A stretch of DNA of 25,259 nucleotides from contig JADJMW010000003.1 in the NCBI GenBank assembly GCA_016709385.1, forward strand, positions 1 through 25,259. Direction: 5' to 3'. Shown piece after piece: positions 15,350 to 24,366 of this stretch; positions within the stretch are counted from its first letter, which is position 1; each line of letters starts with the position of its first letter. The stretch comes from Candidatus Rubrivivax defluviihabitans. GTDB taxonomy: Bacteria; Pseudomonadota; Gammaproteobacteria; Burkholderiales; Burkholderiaceae_C. Both the position numbers and the translations under genes were made by a program. The notes beneath the pieces are model-generated. The model had not been told where the DNA came from. It did no database searches and saw only the letters and a list, made by a program, of their open reading frames with translations.

Positions 15350-15814
15350 TCAACCGATGCGAAAGACGTCGAGCACCACGTGCTGCGCCTGGCGTTCACC
15401 ACGCGCCAGCGCCATGGTCGCGTTCAGGTGCAGCCAGGCCGGATGCCCGGTCTGGAAGCGCATCAGCGTGCGGAAGAAGTAGTCCCCGGGCGCCACCGCC
15501 TCGCCGCGCGCCAAGCGCTGCATCACCGCCGGCGGGCCGTGGCGCAGGCCGCGGCTGTCGATCTCGATCAGCGCGCCGTCGATCGTGCGCACGATGTAGT
15601 GCGCCTGGATGTCGAGCGCGCCGTCGGCGCGCAGGATCTGCCAGTCGGCGCCGCCGGGCAGGATCGCGCCGTTCAGCCCCGGCCCGCTGACGCTGCCGCC
15701 GAGCAGCGGCACGCAGCGGCGTTCACCATACGGCCCGGCACCGAGGTTCACCAGCGCGCCGACCTCGCAGCGCACCTGCGCCAGAAACTCCAGCGGCGGC
15801 GGTACGGTGCTCAT
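15350..15814 (-). CDS. DUF3237 (UPF0311) family protein
   Basis: The protein is 154 aa from ATG 15814 (MSTVPPPLEFLAQVRCEVG). Family features are the N-terminal LVNLGAGPYGERRCVPLLGG, the middle GGADWQILRADGALDIQAHY and the C-terminal DYFFRTLMRFQTGHPAWLHLNATMALARG. These are small beta-barrel proteins with no settled function. The start overlaps the stop of the dehydrogenase gene (ATGA), so the two are co-translated and this is the last gene of the operon. Confidence 0.85.
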   Translation of the reverse strand: MSTVPPPLEFLAQVRCEVGALVNLGAGPYGERRCVPLLGGSVSGPGLNGAILPGGADWQILRADGALDIQAHYIVRTIDGALIEIDSRGLRHGPPAVMQRLARGEAVAPGDYFFRTLMRFQTGHPAWLHLNATMALARGERQAQHVVLDVFRIG

Positions 15815-17344
15815 TTCGCCGTCGGCATCACGAATTCGGCCCCCTTGCCAATGCTGTCGGGCCAGCGCTGCATCACGCTCTTCTGCTTGGTGTAGAAGCG
15901 CACGCCCTCTTCGCCGTAGGCATGCATGTCGCCGAACAGGCTCTTCTTCCAGCCGCCGAAGCCGTGCCAGGCCATCGGCACGGGAATCGGCACGTTGATG
16001 CCGACCATGCCCACCTGCACACGGCGCGCGAATTCGCGCGCCAGGCCACCGTCGCTGGTGAAGCAGGCCACGCCGTTGCCGTATTCGTGGTCGTTGACGA
16101 GTTGCAGCGCCGCGGCGAAGTCCGGCACGCGCACGCAGGCCAGCACGGGGCCGAAGATCTCTTCCCTGTAGATGCGCATCTGCGGCGTGACATGGTCGAA
16201 CAGCGTGCCGCCGGTGAAGAAGCCGGCCAGGGGTTTTCCGTCCGGCCCGGGCACCTTGAAGCCGCGGCCGTCGACCACCAGCGTGGCGCCTTCCTCGACG
16301 CCGATGCCGATGTACTTTTCGATGCGGTCGCGCGCCTCGCGCGTGACGATGGGGCCCATCTCGGCGTCGAGCTCCATGCCGTTCTTCACCTTTAGCGCGC
16401 GGGCCCGCGCGGCCAGCAGCGGCACGATGCGGTCGGCCACGTCGCCCACCAGCACCGCCACGCTGATGGCCATGCAGCGCTCTCCCGCCGAGCCGTAGGC
16501 GCTGCCGATGAGCGCGTCCACGGCCTGGCCCAGGTCGGCGTCGGGCATCACCACCATGTGGTTCTTGGCGCCGCCCAGGGCCTGCACGCGCTTGCCATGG
16601 TGGGCGCCGGTTTCGTAGATGTAGTGCGCGATGGGCGTGGAGCCGACGAAGGACAAGGCCTTTACGTCGGGGTGCGTGAGCAGCGCGTCCACCGCCACCT
16701 TGTCGCCCTGCACGACGCTGAACACGCCGTCGGGCAGGCCGGCCTGCTTCAGCAGTTCGGCCATGAACAGGCTCGGGCTGGGGTCGCGCTCGCTGGGCTT
16801 CAGGATGAAGAGCGTTGCCGCAGGCCAGCGCCAGCGGGAACATCCAGCACGGCACCATGCACGGGAAGTTGAACGGCGTGATGCCGGCCACCACGCCCAG
16901 CGGCTGGCGCAGCGTCCAGTTGTCGATGCCGGTGCTGACCTGGTCGGTGTAGTCGCCCTTCAGCAGCTGCGGCACGCCACAGGCGAATTCGACGATGTCG
17001 ATGCCGCGCGAGACCTCGCCCTGCGCGTCGGTGAAGACCTTGCCGTGCTCGGCGGTGATCATCGCGGCCAGCGTGTCGCGGTGCTGGTTCATCAGCGCCA
17101 GAAAATTGTTCAGCACGCGGGCGCGGCGGATCGGCGGCATGTCGCCCCAGGCCGGTTGCGCGGCCTTGGCCGCCGCCACGGCCACGGCCACGTCTTCGGC
17201 GGTGGCCAGCAGCACCTGGCGCGCGGCTTCGCCGGTGGTCGGGTTCCACACCGGCTGCGCCCGGTCGCCGGTGCCGCGCACATGCACGCCGGCAATCCAG
17301 TGGCCCACGTCGGTGGTCTGGGTGAAGGCTTCGGGGGCGCCCAT
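15811..17344 (-). CDS. mmsA: Methylmalonate-semialdehyde dehydrogenase (CoA-acylating), one frameshift
   Basis: The enzyme converts (methyl)malonate semialdehyde with CoA and NAD+ to propionyl- or acetyl-CoA in valine, inositol and beta-alanine breakdown. The start is ATG 17344 (MGAPEAFTQTTDVGHWIAG), preceded by an AGGAGA site. Motifs are ITPFNFPCMVPCWMFPLALA, LSFVGSTPIAHYIY, the active-site region SAGERCMAISV with its Cys, and YREEIFGPVL. The C-terminal FGGWKKSLFGDMHAYGEEGV is characteristic of MmsA. One extra base near 16810-16812 (in GN-A-FILKPSERDPS) shifts the frame; with it removed, the length (about 510 aa) is normal. It lies 50 bp downstream of the tetR gene. Confidence 0.9.
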
Positions 17345-17394
17345 GGCGGGTCTCCTGCGGGTGGGGAAGCCCACAGTCTAGTCAAGTCGGCATT

Positions 17395-18079
17395 TCAGGG
17401 CGGGGCCGCCGCGAAGGTTTCGCGGGCCAGCACGCGGATCGCCTGCTTGAGCTGCAGCCAGCCCGCTTCACTGCGCAGGTCCACGCCGCCGAAAGTGCGG
17501 ATGCGGCGGCTGCGCAGCAGCAGATACTGCACGCCCGCCACCAGCAGCAGCGTCACGCCCTGCAGGTGCGGGCGGGCGGCGAAGTCGGCGCCCCCCAGCA
17601 CTTGCACGGCCTCTTCACCCCAGGCCTCGCGCTCGGCTTCAAGCAGGGCGGTGAGTTCGTTGCGTTCCATCAGCTCGGCGGCCAGGATTTCCAGCGTCAG
17701 CGGGCGCCGCCGCAGTTCGTCGATGAAGTGCTCGAAGAAGCGCGCGTAGCGCTCGGCCGCGGGCAGCGCCAGCAGCGCCTGCGGGTCGGGGCCCAGCAGA
17801 GGTCGGCCACGCGCGGCCAGAAACGGCCGCTCTCGCCCCAGGCGCGCAGCAGTGCGGGCAGCCCGTCGAAGTAGCGGTAGATCAGCACCTTGTCGACGCC
17901 GGCCTGGCGCGCGATGGCATTCACGCCCACGGCGCCGAAGCCGTCGCGCGCCAGCACTCGCCCACGGCACCGAGGATGCGTTCCTCGGTGGCAGCGCGGT
18001 CGCGCGTGCGGTCGGGCGCGCGCGCAGTTGTCGGCGGCGCTGCGCCCGGCGCGGCCGGCGTGCGCCCACTCCCTGGCAT
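17395..18079 (-). CDS. TetR/AcrR family repressor, frameshifted
   Basis: The ATG at 18079 (MPGSGRTPAAPGAAPPTTAR) overlaps the nitroreductase stop by one base (TGATG). The N-terminal DNA-binding domain reads RAATEERILGAVGE, then FGAVGVNAIARQAGVDKVLI and YRYFDGLPALLRAWGESG. The ligand-binding part is ARFFEHFIDELRRRPLTLEI through QVLGGADFAARPHLQGVTLL. It ends at TGA 17395. Shifts near 17960 and 17800 split it. The likely target is the pair of GTCAC-N6-GTGAC sites upstream of the operon that contains it, giving autorepression. The inducer is unknown; an aldehyde, electrophile or nitro compound would fit the neighbours. Confidence 0.85.
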
Positions 18080-19248
18080 CAGCTGGCCACCAGGTGCGCG
18101 GCCACGCCACGCCGGGGTGCCGGCTGCACCGGTGGGGCGAATCCCACGCGGGCCCACATCTGGATCGTCTGCGCCGGTGCGGGCGCTTCCAGCAGCTGGC
18201 GGATGGCCGCGTAGGGTCGCGCCTGTTCGGGATATTCCTGCAGCGCCTGCTGCAACGGGTGCATGGCCACGCCCTGCGCCGTGCCCGCGAGCTGCACACG
18301 GGCGTAGGCGCGGCCGGCGTTGACCTGCGTGACGCGGTCGTTGCCCCGGCTCACCAGCCACAGGAAACCGGGCGTCGAAGCGATCTTCGTGCCGAAATCC
18401 TTGATCTGGCTCGTAGTGGCGAAGTCGTCCGGCCCCGGCGCCTGGCTGCGGTCGAACAGGCCCAGGCGGGCCATCCAGACCACCATCGGATCGGTCAGCG
18501 ACAGCCCATCCCGGTGCTGCGCGATTTCCGCCTGGCCCACGCGCAAGACCTTGTACGACTCCAGCATGGCGCGCGGCGTGGTCAGCTCGATGCGCCAGGC
18601 CGCGTTGGCGATTTCGCGGTGGGCCCGGATCTCGTCGGCCGAATCGGGCTGGTCGGTGCCGACGAAGCCCAAGCGCAGCGGGTGGGGCTGGACGGCATCG
18701 GCCATGGCCTGCCAGGCCGCGGCCGGCACCGGACGCTCCAGGTCGTAGACGTTGCGATTGGTATGACGCTTCAATATTTGCGCGAAGAGTGGGTCCCTGC
18801 TGACATTGGAATCTTCGACGAGCCGGATGCGCGCCACCGGGCGCTCGTCGACCTTCTCGGGCCCGAACTCGCCTTCGGGAAAGAGCGTGATCTCGGCGCG
18901 CTGGCCGCGCTCACGCGCCGCCAGATCGAGCAGTTCGATGAAGGTGCCGTGGCTCATCATGATCTGGCGCGAGAACGGGTCGGTCTCGGGCAGCAACCGC
19001 GTCGGGTCGCAGCGCAGCAGGATCTCGTCCGGCGTGCGCAGGTCCACCAGCCAGGACTGGAGGTTGTGCGAATGGGGCGCCAGGATCGCGTGGCCCAGGA
19101 TCCAGCGCCGCAGGTCGGGCTCCTGCCCGGGCCCCTGCCAGGGGGCCAGCGCCTCCGGCGGCAGACCGCTGTCGCAGCCGGCCAGCGGGGCTGCGGCAGC
19201 CGCCACCACGCCACCGCCGACGAGACGGACGAAGGCACGTCGATGCAT
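18079..19248 (-). CDS. Acg-like nitroreductase family protein with Tat/lipoprotein signal
   Basis: The gene is intact and encodes 389 aa. The N-terminus MHRRAFVRLVGGGVVAAAAAP is followed by LAGC, combining a twin-arginine-like start with a lipobox, so export as a lipoprotein is likely. Features of the Acg/FMN-binding nitroreductase group are APHSHNLQSWLVDL, MMSHGTFIELLDLAARE, LKRHTNRNVYDLERPVP and a C-terminal MHPLQQALQEYPE. I prefer ATG 19248 over GTG 19251 because the AGGAG at 19255-19259 is then six bases away. It is the first gene of a four-gene run (with tetR, mmsA and DUF3237) behind a strong, operator-bearing promoter. The physiological substrate is unknown. Confidence 0.85.
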   Translation of the reverse strand: MHRRAFVRLVGGGVVAAAAAPLAGCDSGLPPEALAPWQGPGQEPDLRRWILGHAILAPHSHNLQSWLVDLRTPDEILLRCDPTRLLPETDPFSRQIMMSHGTFIELLDLAARERGQRAEITLFPEGEFGPEKVDERPVARIRLVEDSNVSRDPLFAQILKRHTNRNVYDLERPVPAAAWQAMADAVQPHPLRLGFVGTDQPDSADEIRAHREIANAAWRIELTTPRAMLESYKVLRVGQAEIAQHRDGLSLTDPMVVWMARLGLFDRSQAPGPDDFATTSQIKDFGTKIASTPGFLWLVSRGNDRVTQVNAGRAYARVQLAGTAQGVAMHPLQQALQEYPEQARPYAAIRQLLEAPAPAQTIQMWARVGFAPPVQPAPRRGVAAHLVAS

Positions 19249-19262
19249 CACGATCTCCTGAA

Positions 19263-19310
19263 GTCACTTTCTGGTGACATCAATATAGTCACTGATCGGT
19301 GACGTGTCAA
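19263..19310 (-). promoter_or_regulatory. Sigma70 promoter with two TetR-type operators
   Basis: On the minus strand TTGACA (19310-19305, perfect -35) and TATATT (19287-19282) are 17 bp apart. Operator 1, GTCACTGATCGGTGAC (19288-19303), fills the spacer. Operator 2, GTCACTTTCTGGTGAC (19263-19278), covers the predicted transcription start at about 19275. The two share GTCACT and GTGAC arms and are 25 bp apart. Binding of the TetR encoded in the operon would block RNA polymerase. Confidence 0.75.
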
Positions 19311-19466
19311 GTCCGGCGGTCGCTCGCCTGGGTGCGGCCCAGGGCGCCGAAGCCCACGTTCGGCATGTGCTCAGGCATTGGCAGACAATCTCGGGCCTCG
19401 GGCTGCCGCGCGCCAGACACCGGCCCGTGCCGGCCGATCCGCCACCCTCCGACCCCAGGGCACCTC

Positions 19467-20102
19467 TTGCAAGCAGACACCCCGCTCGACGACAACGACC
19501 TGGAGCGTCTGGGCGCCCTGCTCGATGCCGTGCCCACGCCGCTGGAGCCGCTGGACGTGAGCGCGCTCGACGGCTACCTGTGCGGTGTGCTGCTGCAGCC
19601 GCGGCCCGTTCCCGCGACGCAATGGCAGGCGCACGTGGCCGACATCGAAGGCCGCCCGGCGCCCGCTGGCCCGGCACTGGACGAATTGCTGGCGCTGGTG
19701 CGGCGCCGCCATGCCGAGCTGGACCAGGCCATCGGCCAGCGCCAGTGGTTCGACCCCTGGGTCTTTCCGCTCGACGGCGAGGCCACGGCCACCGAATGCG
19801 TGCTGCCCTGGGTGGCCGGCTTTGCCGCCGCGATGGACCATTTCCCGGCGCTGATGGAGGTGGACGACCCCGAACTGGTGGAACCGCTGGCCCTGCTGTA
19901 CCTGCACTTCGACCCCGCCGACCTGGAAGATGCCGACGCGCTGGCTGCGGTGATCGAGACGCTGGAGCCGCCGGCCGACCTGGCCGAAGCGGTGCAGGAC
20001 ATCGTGCGCGCCGTCATGCTCATGGCCGACGTGACGCGGCCGCGCCGCATGCCCCAGACCCGTGTCGCACGCCGGCCTGCGCCCCGTCGCCACCCCCGCT
20101 GA
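19467..20102 (+). CDS. UPF0149/YecA family protein
   Basis: The protein is about 211 aa. Family features are the N-terminal DNDLERLGALLDAVPTPLEP, then LDVSALDGYLCGVLLQPRPV, then WFDPWVFPLDGE, CVLPWVAGFAAAMDHFPALM and a helical C-terminal half. The C-terminus is basic (RPRRMPQTRVARRPAPRRHPR) instead of the SEC-C zinc tail that many relatives carry. I chose TTG 19467 because similarity begins there and AGGG lies six bases before; the in-frame ATG at 19299 would add 56 unconserved residues and run through the operator region. Function is unknown. Confidence 0.8.
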   Translation: MQADTPLDDNDLERLGALLDAVPTPLEPLDVSALDGYLCGVLLQPRPVPATQWQAHVADIEGRPAPAGPALDELLALVRRRHAELDQAIGQRQWFDPWVFPLDGEATATECVLPWVAGFAAAMDHFPALMEVDDPELVEPLALLYLHFDPADLEDADALAAVIETLEPPADLAEAVQDIVRAVMLMADVTRPRRMPQTRVARRPAPRRHPR

Positions 20103-20115
20103 AAGAGGAGTTCCC

Positions 20116-20610
20116 ATGCTTTCTTCGACTGCACGCCCCGCTGCCCGCCTGGCCCTTGCCGCCCTGGCGCTGGGGCTGGCGGCCTGGATGCCGCTGACCT
20201 CGTTCGCCGCCGACACCCCGGAGCCTGCGCCCGCGCCCGCCGCCGATCCGCTGGCGGACGCCCGCGCCCAGATCCAGGCCGGCCGCTGGCCTGCGGCCAT
20301 CGACGCCTTGAAGCGCGTCAACGCCACCGGCAATGCCGACTGGAACAACCTCATGGGCTATGCGCTGCGCAAGAATTCGCCGCCCGACCTGGACGGCGCG
20401 CAGCGCCATTACGACGCAGCGCTGCGCATCGACCCGCGCCACCAGGGCGCACCTGGAATATTCCGGTGAACTGGCGCTGATGAAGGGCGACCGGCCGCCG
20501 CCGAGGCGAAACTGGCCACGCTGTCGGGTCTGTGCCGTTCGCCCTGTGAGCCACTGGACGATCTCCGGCAGGCCATCGCCCGCTACAAGGCCAACGGCAA
20601 CCGATACTGA
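20116..20610 (+). CDS. Exported TPR-repeat protein, frameshifted near the end
   Basis: ATG 20116 follows a GAGGAG site by six bases. A signal peptide is clear (ARLALAALALGLAAWMPLTS, then FAAD). The mature protein has helical repeats of TPR type: ARAQIQAGRWPAAIDALKRV and NLMGYALRKNSPPDLDGAQR, with YDAALRIDPRHQGA following. Shifts near 20450 and 20500 move the rest to other frames: LEYSGELALMKGD, then KLATLSGLCRSPCEPLDDLR and QAIARYKANGNRY to TGA 20608-20610. Length (about 164 aa) fits this small periplasmic TPR family. It lies 13 bp after the UPF0149 gene, so they are probably co-transcribed. Confidence 0.75.
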
Positions 20611-20613
20611 AGA

Positions 20614-20639
20614 GCGGCCGCGCGCGCGGCGCTGGCCGC
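20614..20639. terminator. Candidate hairpin between convergent genes
   Basis: GCGGCC and GGCCGC (20614-20619 and 20634-20639) can pair just after the TPR gene stop. The remaining bases up to the Hsp70 gene stop at 20709 hold nothing else recognisable. There is no T-run. Confidence 0.3.
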
Positions 20640-20708
20640 GTGCTGGCGCGGCACGTTCGAGACGCGGATCACCCGCCGACCACGCGCCGACTACTGGCCG
20701 ACGCCGCA

Positions 20709-22039
20709 CTACGCGCCGAACAGCGCCCGCGCGTGCAGCCCCAGCCCCTGCGCCACGCTGGCGTAGCGGTCGCCGCGCACCGCCTGCGCCGCCGGGAAGC
20801 AGGCCGCGATGCGCTGCACCAGCGGCGCCAGCCCGGTGGAGCCGCCGGTGAAATAGAGCACGTCCACCGCGGCAGGCGCCACGCCCGCCAGGCGCGCCGC
20901 TTCGGCGGCAGCGCCGACGATGCGTTGCAGGTCGGCCTCGATCGCCGCCGCGGCGCCGGCTTCCCTGCAGCGTCGCCGCAAGCCTTTGTTCCAGGACTGA
21001 CAGGTCGATCTGTGCGGAAACCGGTCTCCGCCACGTCGATCTTGGCCTGCTCGGCCGCGCCGGCCAGCGCGTGGCCCAGGCGCTGCGTCACCGTCGCCAT
21101 CAGCCGCGCATGGTGGCGCGGCTCGCCATACCAGGACTTCATGCCGCGCAGTTCGGCCAGTCGCGCCGGTGCGTAGACGGTATTGATGAGGTGCCAGGTG
21201 GCGAGGTCGAAATACACCGCGTGCGGCACCTCGCGCGCCACGTCGCCGGGCGCGCCGGCCGCAGCGAGCGGTAGCCCAGCAGCGGCAGGATGCTGGCCAG
21301 TTCCACGGGCGGTCGAAATCGGTGCCCGCCAGGTGCACGCCGTGGTTGGCCAGGATGTCGTCACGGCGCTCGGCGCGGCCACGGCGGCCGGGGCCCACGC
21401 GAACGAGCGTGAAGTCGGAGGTGCCGCCGCCGATGTCGGCCACCAGCACCAGTTGCTCGCCGCTGATGCGGCTTTCATGGTCCAGCGCGGCGGCGATGGC
21501 TCGTACTGGAAGTGCACCTCGGCAAAGCCCACGGGTACGCGCAGCGGTCTCCAGCGCCGCCTGCGCGCGCGCGTCGCGCTCGACGTCGTCGTCGACGAAG
21601 AAGACCGGCCGGCCCAGCACGACGCGGTCGATGGGCGCGCCGGCCTCGGCCTCGGCCAGCTGCTTGAGCCGCCGCAGATAGCCGGTGACGACGTCGCGGT
21701 AACGCACGGCGCGGCCGCCGCCGATGTCGGTGCTCTGGTCGAGCAGGGTGGCGCCGAGGATGCTCTTCATCGACCGCATGAGCCGGCCTTCGGCACCTTC
21801 GACATAGGCGGCCAGCGCGGCGCGGGCCGTACAGGCGCTCGGCTTCCAGCTGATGGGCTGGCGTATCGGCGCGGTAGAACACCGCGGTGGGCATGGTGGG
21901 GGAATCCGGGCTCCAGCGCCACCAGGCCGACACCGCCTGAAGCCCGCGGCAAGGCCACGGCGGAATTGGAGGTGCCGAAATCGATGGCCGCGAAGCCGGG
22001 CGCCGCGGACGCCGCGGGCGCAGGTGAACGAGAGTTCAT
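20709..22039 (-). CDS. Hsp70 family protein, YegD-like, with several frameshifts
   Basis: The start ATG 22039 is followed by FAAIDFGTSNSAVAL, the first phosphate-binding motif of the actin/Hsp70 ATPase fold. Next come LMRSMKSILGATLLDQ, VTGYLRRLKQLAEAEAG, IDRVVLGRPVFFVDDD, the second phosphate motif VLVADIGGGTSDFTLV, and VDVLYFTGGSTGLAPLVQRI near the end (adenosine motif). It ends LGLHARALFGA with TGA 20709. There is no substrate-binding C-terminal domain, as in the YegD group (about 450 aa). At least five one-base shifts (about 21910, 21840, 21500, 21260-21310 and 20985-21010) break the frame, with intact motifs on both sides. The client proteins are unknown. Confidence 0.85.
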
Positions 22040-22216
22040 GAAGGTGGCCGAGGCCGGCAGCGCAGCGCAGCGAATTCGAGGGGGCCGCGATTCTATCGAT
22101 GCGCCTGCCCGTTGCCGGCCGCCGTGAATTGCCGCACGTCGACCCCCCTGTTCGGTGTGTTGCCAGATGTCGCCAGGCGTGACACTGTTTGCCACCCATT
22201 TCGAGAGGCTGCCGCC

Positions 22217-22400
22217 ATGGACAAGTCCGACGCTCCCCGCCGCTGGTTCGACCCGGCGCACCGCCGAACCGCCACCGGGACGACCCCGCCGACCTGGGCA
22301 CGCCTTCGGGCCGGACCCCAGCCTGAGCGAACTGGGTGACGAAGGGCCACCGCCGCCGTCGGTGCAGGGCAAGACCGGCTGGATGCAGCGCAGGCCCTGA
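22217..22400 (+). CDS. Small hypothetical protein, frameshifted
   Basis: ATG 22217 opens MDKSDAPRRWFDPAHRRT. After a shift near 22270-22310 the sequence continues as FGPDPSLSELGDEGPPPP and VQGKTGWMQRRP to TGA 22398-22400. About 60 residues, proline-rich and probably disordered. It is transcribed divergently from the hsp70 gene across a 177-bp gap in which I see no clear promoter. I do not recognise a family. Confidence 0.4.
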
Positions 22401-22491
22401 GGCGCCGGCCCGCGTTCGATTCCCGGCGCTGCGCCAGGCAGCGCGCGACTGATCAGTTCACTGCGCGACGGTCGCGGCTAGAATCGCGGCT

Positions 22492-23034
22492 ATGGCGCGA
22501 CTTTCATTCCGGGAACAAGTGTTGCGTGTCCGCGAGGACGCGATCGTGTCCGGCAACCTGTGGCGACAAGGGTTTCGACGCGGTGCGGTGGCCGGGACGT
22601 GCTGCCAAGGCCAGCCTGTAAATTTCCGTGGGAGGCGCTGGCCGCCGCACATGGTGCGGCTGCCGCAGCGCGCGCTGGCGTGGCGGACAACAGCGGCGGG
22701 CTTCGGCGCGGCTGGAAGCGCGTCACGCGCGGGCGCTGACCGTCCGGCGACATGCCGACGTTTCCGGGCCCCGCGCCGGCTGATGCGGGGCTGGAACTGC
22801 TGGTTGAGCGAGCGGCTGGGCGAATGGATCGTGCAGGCGCAGGCCGCGGGGCGACATCGACCCACGCTGCCGCCGAGGTGGTGCTGTAACCACCTTCGCC
22901 CGCGCCTGGAGCCCGTGCCGGCCTTCCTGAAGGCCGGCGGTCACACAGCGATGCGCAAATCGTCGACTGGGCGGTGTCGATCTGCCCGCACGGCCCGCGC
23001 GGGCCCGCCGAACCGCAGCGCCGAGGTGCGCTAG
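22492..23034 (+). CDS. TetR/AcrR family regulator, heavily frameshifted
   Basis: The N-terminus MARLSFREQVLRVREDAIVS is typical of a TetR start. Later pieces in other frames are KASLYKF (recognition helix, near 22610-22630), then LSERLGEWIVQAQAAG, then TLPPEVVL, then FLKAGG and SDAQIVDWAVS. The frame ends with TAG 23032-23034, overlapping the stop of the convergent universal stress protein gene in CTAG. Shifts occur about every 60-100 bases and short segments of the helix-turn-helix are missing, so it cannot be reconstructed reliably. A TAGAAT box (22479-22484) lies just before the start as a possible -10. Confidence 0.65.
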   Translation: MARLSFREQVLRVREDAIVSGNLWRQGFRRGAVAGTCCQGQPVNFRGRRWPPHMVRLPQRALAWRTTAAGFGAAGSASRAGADRPATCRRFRAPRRLMRGWNCWLSERLGEWIVQAQAAGRHRPTLPPRWCCNHLRPRLEPVPAFLKAGGHTAMRKSSTGRCRSARTARAGPPNRSAEVR

Positions 23035-23458
23035 CGGATCAGCAACGTCGGCGTGTCGCGCGCCGGTCAGCACTCTTGCGGCCACCAGCCCATCACCAGG
23101 TTGGTGAGCGTGCCGTGGCCTTGGGAGCCCCAGGATGCGCAGGTCGTACTCCCCTTGCGCCGCCTCGGCGATGATCTCCGCGGCGGGGCCGATCTTTGGT
23201 CACGTACTTGGCCGGCAGGGCCTGGCGCACGAAGAAGGTGCGAATCGGCTTGAACACCTTTCGGCCATGTCGCCGTGGGTAGGACTTCGGCGGGTCTCCG
23301 GTTCGACCACTGCCGCGGCGCGCGGCGGCACCGCGGCACGGCGTGCAGCTGGGGTGTAATTCGCTGCTGCGCGCCCAGCCATTCCGGCGCGCGCCGCCAG
23401 GTAGGCGAGCATGCGCTTGGTGGTACGGGCCCCATCGACGGCGGCGAGGGATCTTCAT
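23031..23458 (-). CDS. Universal stress protein (UspA family), frameshifted
   Basis: The start is ATG 23458 (MKI, then in shifted frames VDG and RMLAYLAA). Later pieces are KVFKPIRTFFVRQ, ALPAKYVTK and the C-terminal ATP-binding signature GSQGHGTLTNLVMG, followed by PTLLIR and TAG 23031-23033. The G-x2-G-x9-G(S/T) pattern is characteristic of nucleotide-binding UspA proteins. Length (about 142 aa) is normal after joining frames. The 120-bp gap to the phosphoesterase stop must hold its promoter; nothing specific is seen there. Confidence 0.75.
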
Positions 23459-23578
23459 GTCGGCTCCTGATGTGCGCCGCACTTCCCGGCGCACCTGGAG
23501 AGAAAGTGTCGCACCGCAGGCGCTGCAGGCATTGATCGTGGGCAGCAAGCGCGTGCGACACGACGCGCCGTGGCGCAA

Positions 23579-24366
23579 TCAGACTTCCAGCTTTTCGTCA
23601 GCCTGCGGCGCGTGTCCCAGGTCTCCGCTCCTTGGCGGCCAGGCCAAGCGCGTTGCAGACCACGCGCACCGGCGGTCGCTTTCAGCACGCGGCAGCGCGT
23701 TTGTCGGCGGCAGTGCAGGTGGCCGGGCAGCCACAGGTCGGCGCGGGAAATGAGGTCGTCGTCGGCGTTGCAGAAGCTTCGGACGTGCCGGGCTGCCGGT
23801 CAGCAGCGTGGATCGGCACTCATCAGGCTGGGTGCGAAGTGTGTGACTACTATCGTCTTGTCCCATGTTTCTTGCGGGAAACACGCTTCAGCTCGGTTTC
23901 AGCCAGGCGCGGCAGGCCAGGCCTTTCCTCGCGCACGCTGGCGGCGTCGAAGGCCATGCCGCCGCGAGTGGCGGCCATCAGGCGCATGAAATATTCGGCG
24001 GCGCGCATCGCGCGCCTGCGCCCGGCGCCGAAGAGGTCGAGCGTCGCTCCGTGCGCGTGCGGGTCTGAGGAGGATGCGTACGCGCCGGCTGCCGCTGCGG
24101 TAAAGACCAGACCACGCTGCAGGCGCAGGCCGAAACGCGCAATGCTCCCGTAGGGCGGGCCAGGCGCCACTCAGTCAAGCTCCGTCAATCTGTGGATTGC
24201 CGGCCACCACGACCACCGGTACCGCCGGGCTGCCGGCGAAACGCTCGTAGCCGCCCAGGTGCCGGGTCCACGTCGCCGGTCTGCGCCGCGCAGTTCGGCC
24301 CCGGGCGCCGGCTCAGTCCGACGTCCCGGTCTCCAGGTGGAGATCGGACAGCAGCTGCAGCTTCAA
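23579..24366 (-). CDS. Calcineurin-like metallophosphoesterase, heavily frameshifted
   Basis: The first motif, LKLQLLSDLHLET (metal-binding Asp and His), starts at TTG 24366. Further pieces are TGDVDP (motif II), VVVVAGNP (motif III, expected GNHE), EYFMRLMAATRGGMAFDA, VVTHFAPS near 23840, ADLWLPGHLHC near 23730 (the terminal GHxH motif) and the end QADEKLEV with TGA 23579. Pieces lie in all three frames with shifts every 50-150 bases. The start overlaps the probable pckG stop (TTGA), which suggests co-translation. Substrate unknown. Confidence 0.75.

Noticed and set aside
13192..15402. Very long open frame (736 aa) on the minus strand opposite phoX
   Set aside because: It is the high-GC shadow of a well-recognised phosphatase; composition is Arg/Ala/Gly/His-rich and no motif is seen.
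15350..17374. Continuous frame of 674 aa joining a dehydrogenase N-terminus to DUF3237
   Set aside because: The middle is nonsense produced by one extra base near 16811; the two are separate overlapping genes (mmsA and DUF3237).
19299..19466. N-terminal extension of the UPF0149 protein from ATG 19299
   Set aside because: It would begin within an operator of the divergent promoter, and the extra residues do not resemble the family.
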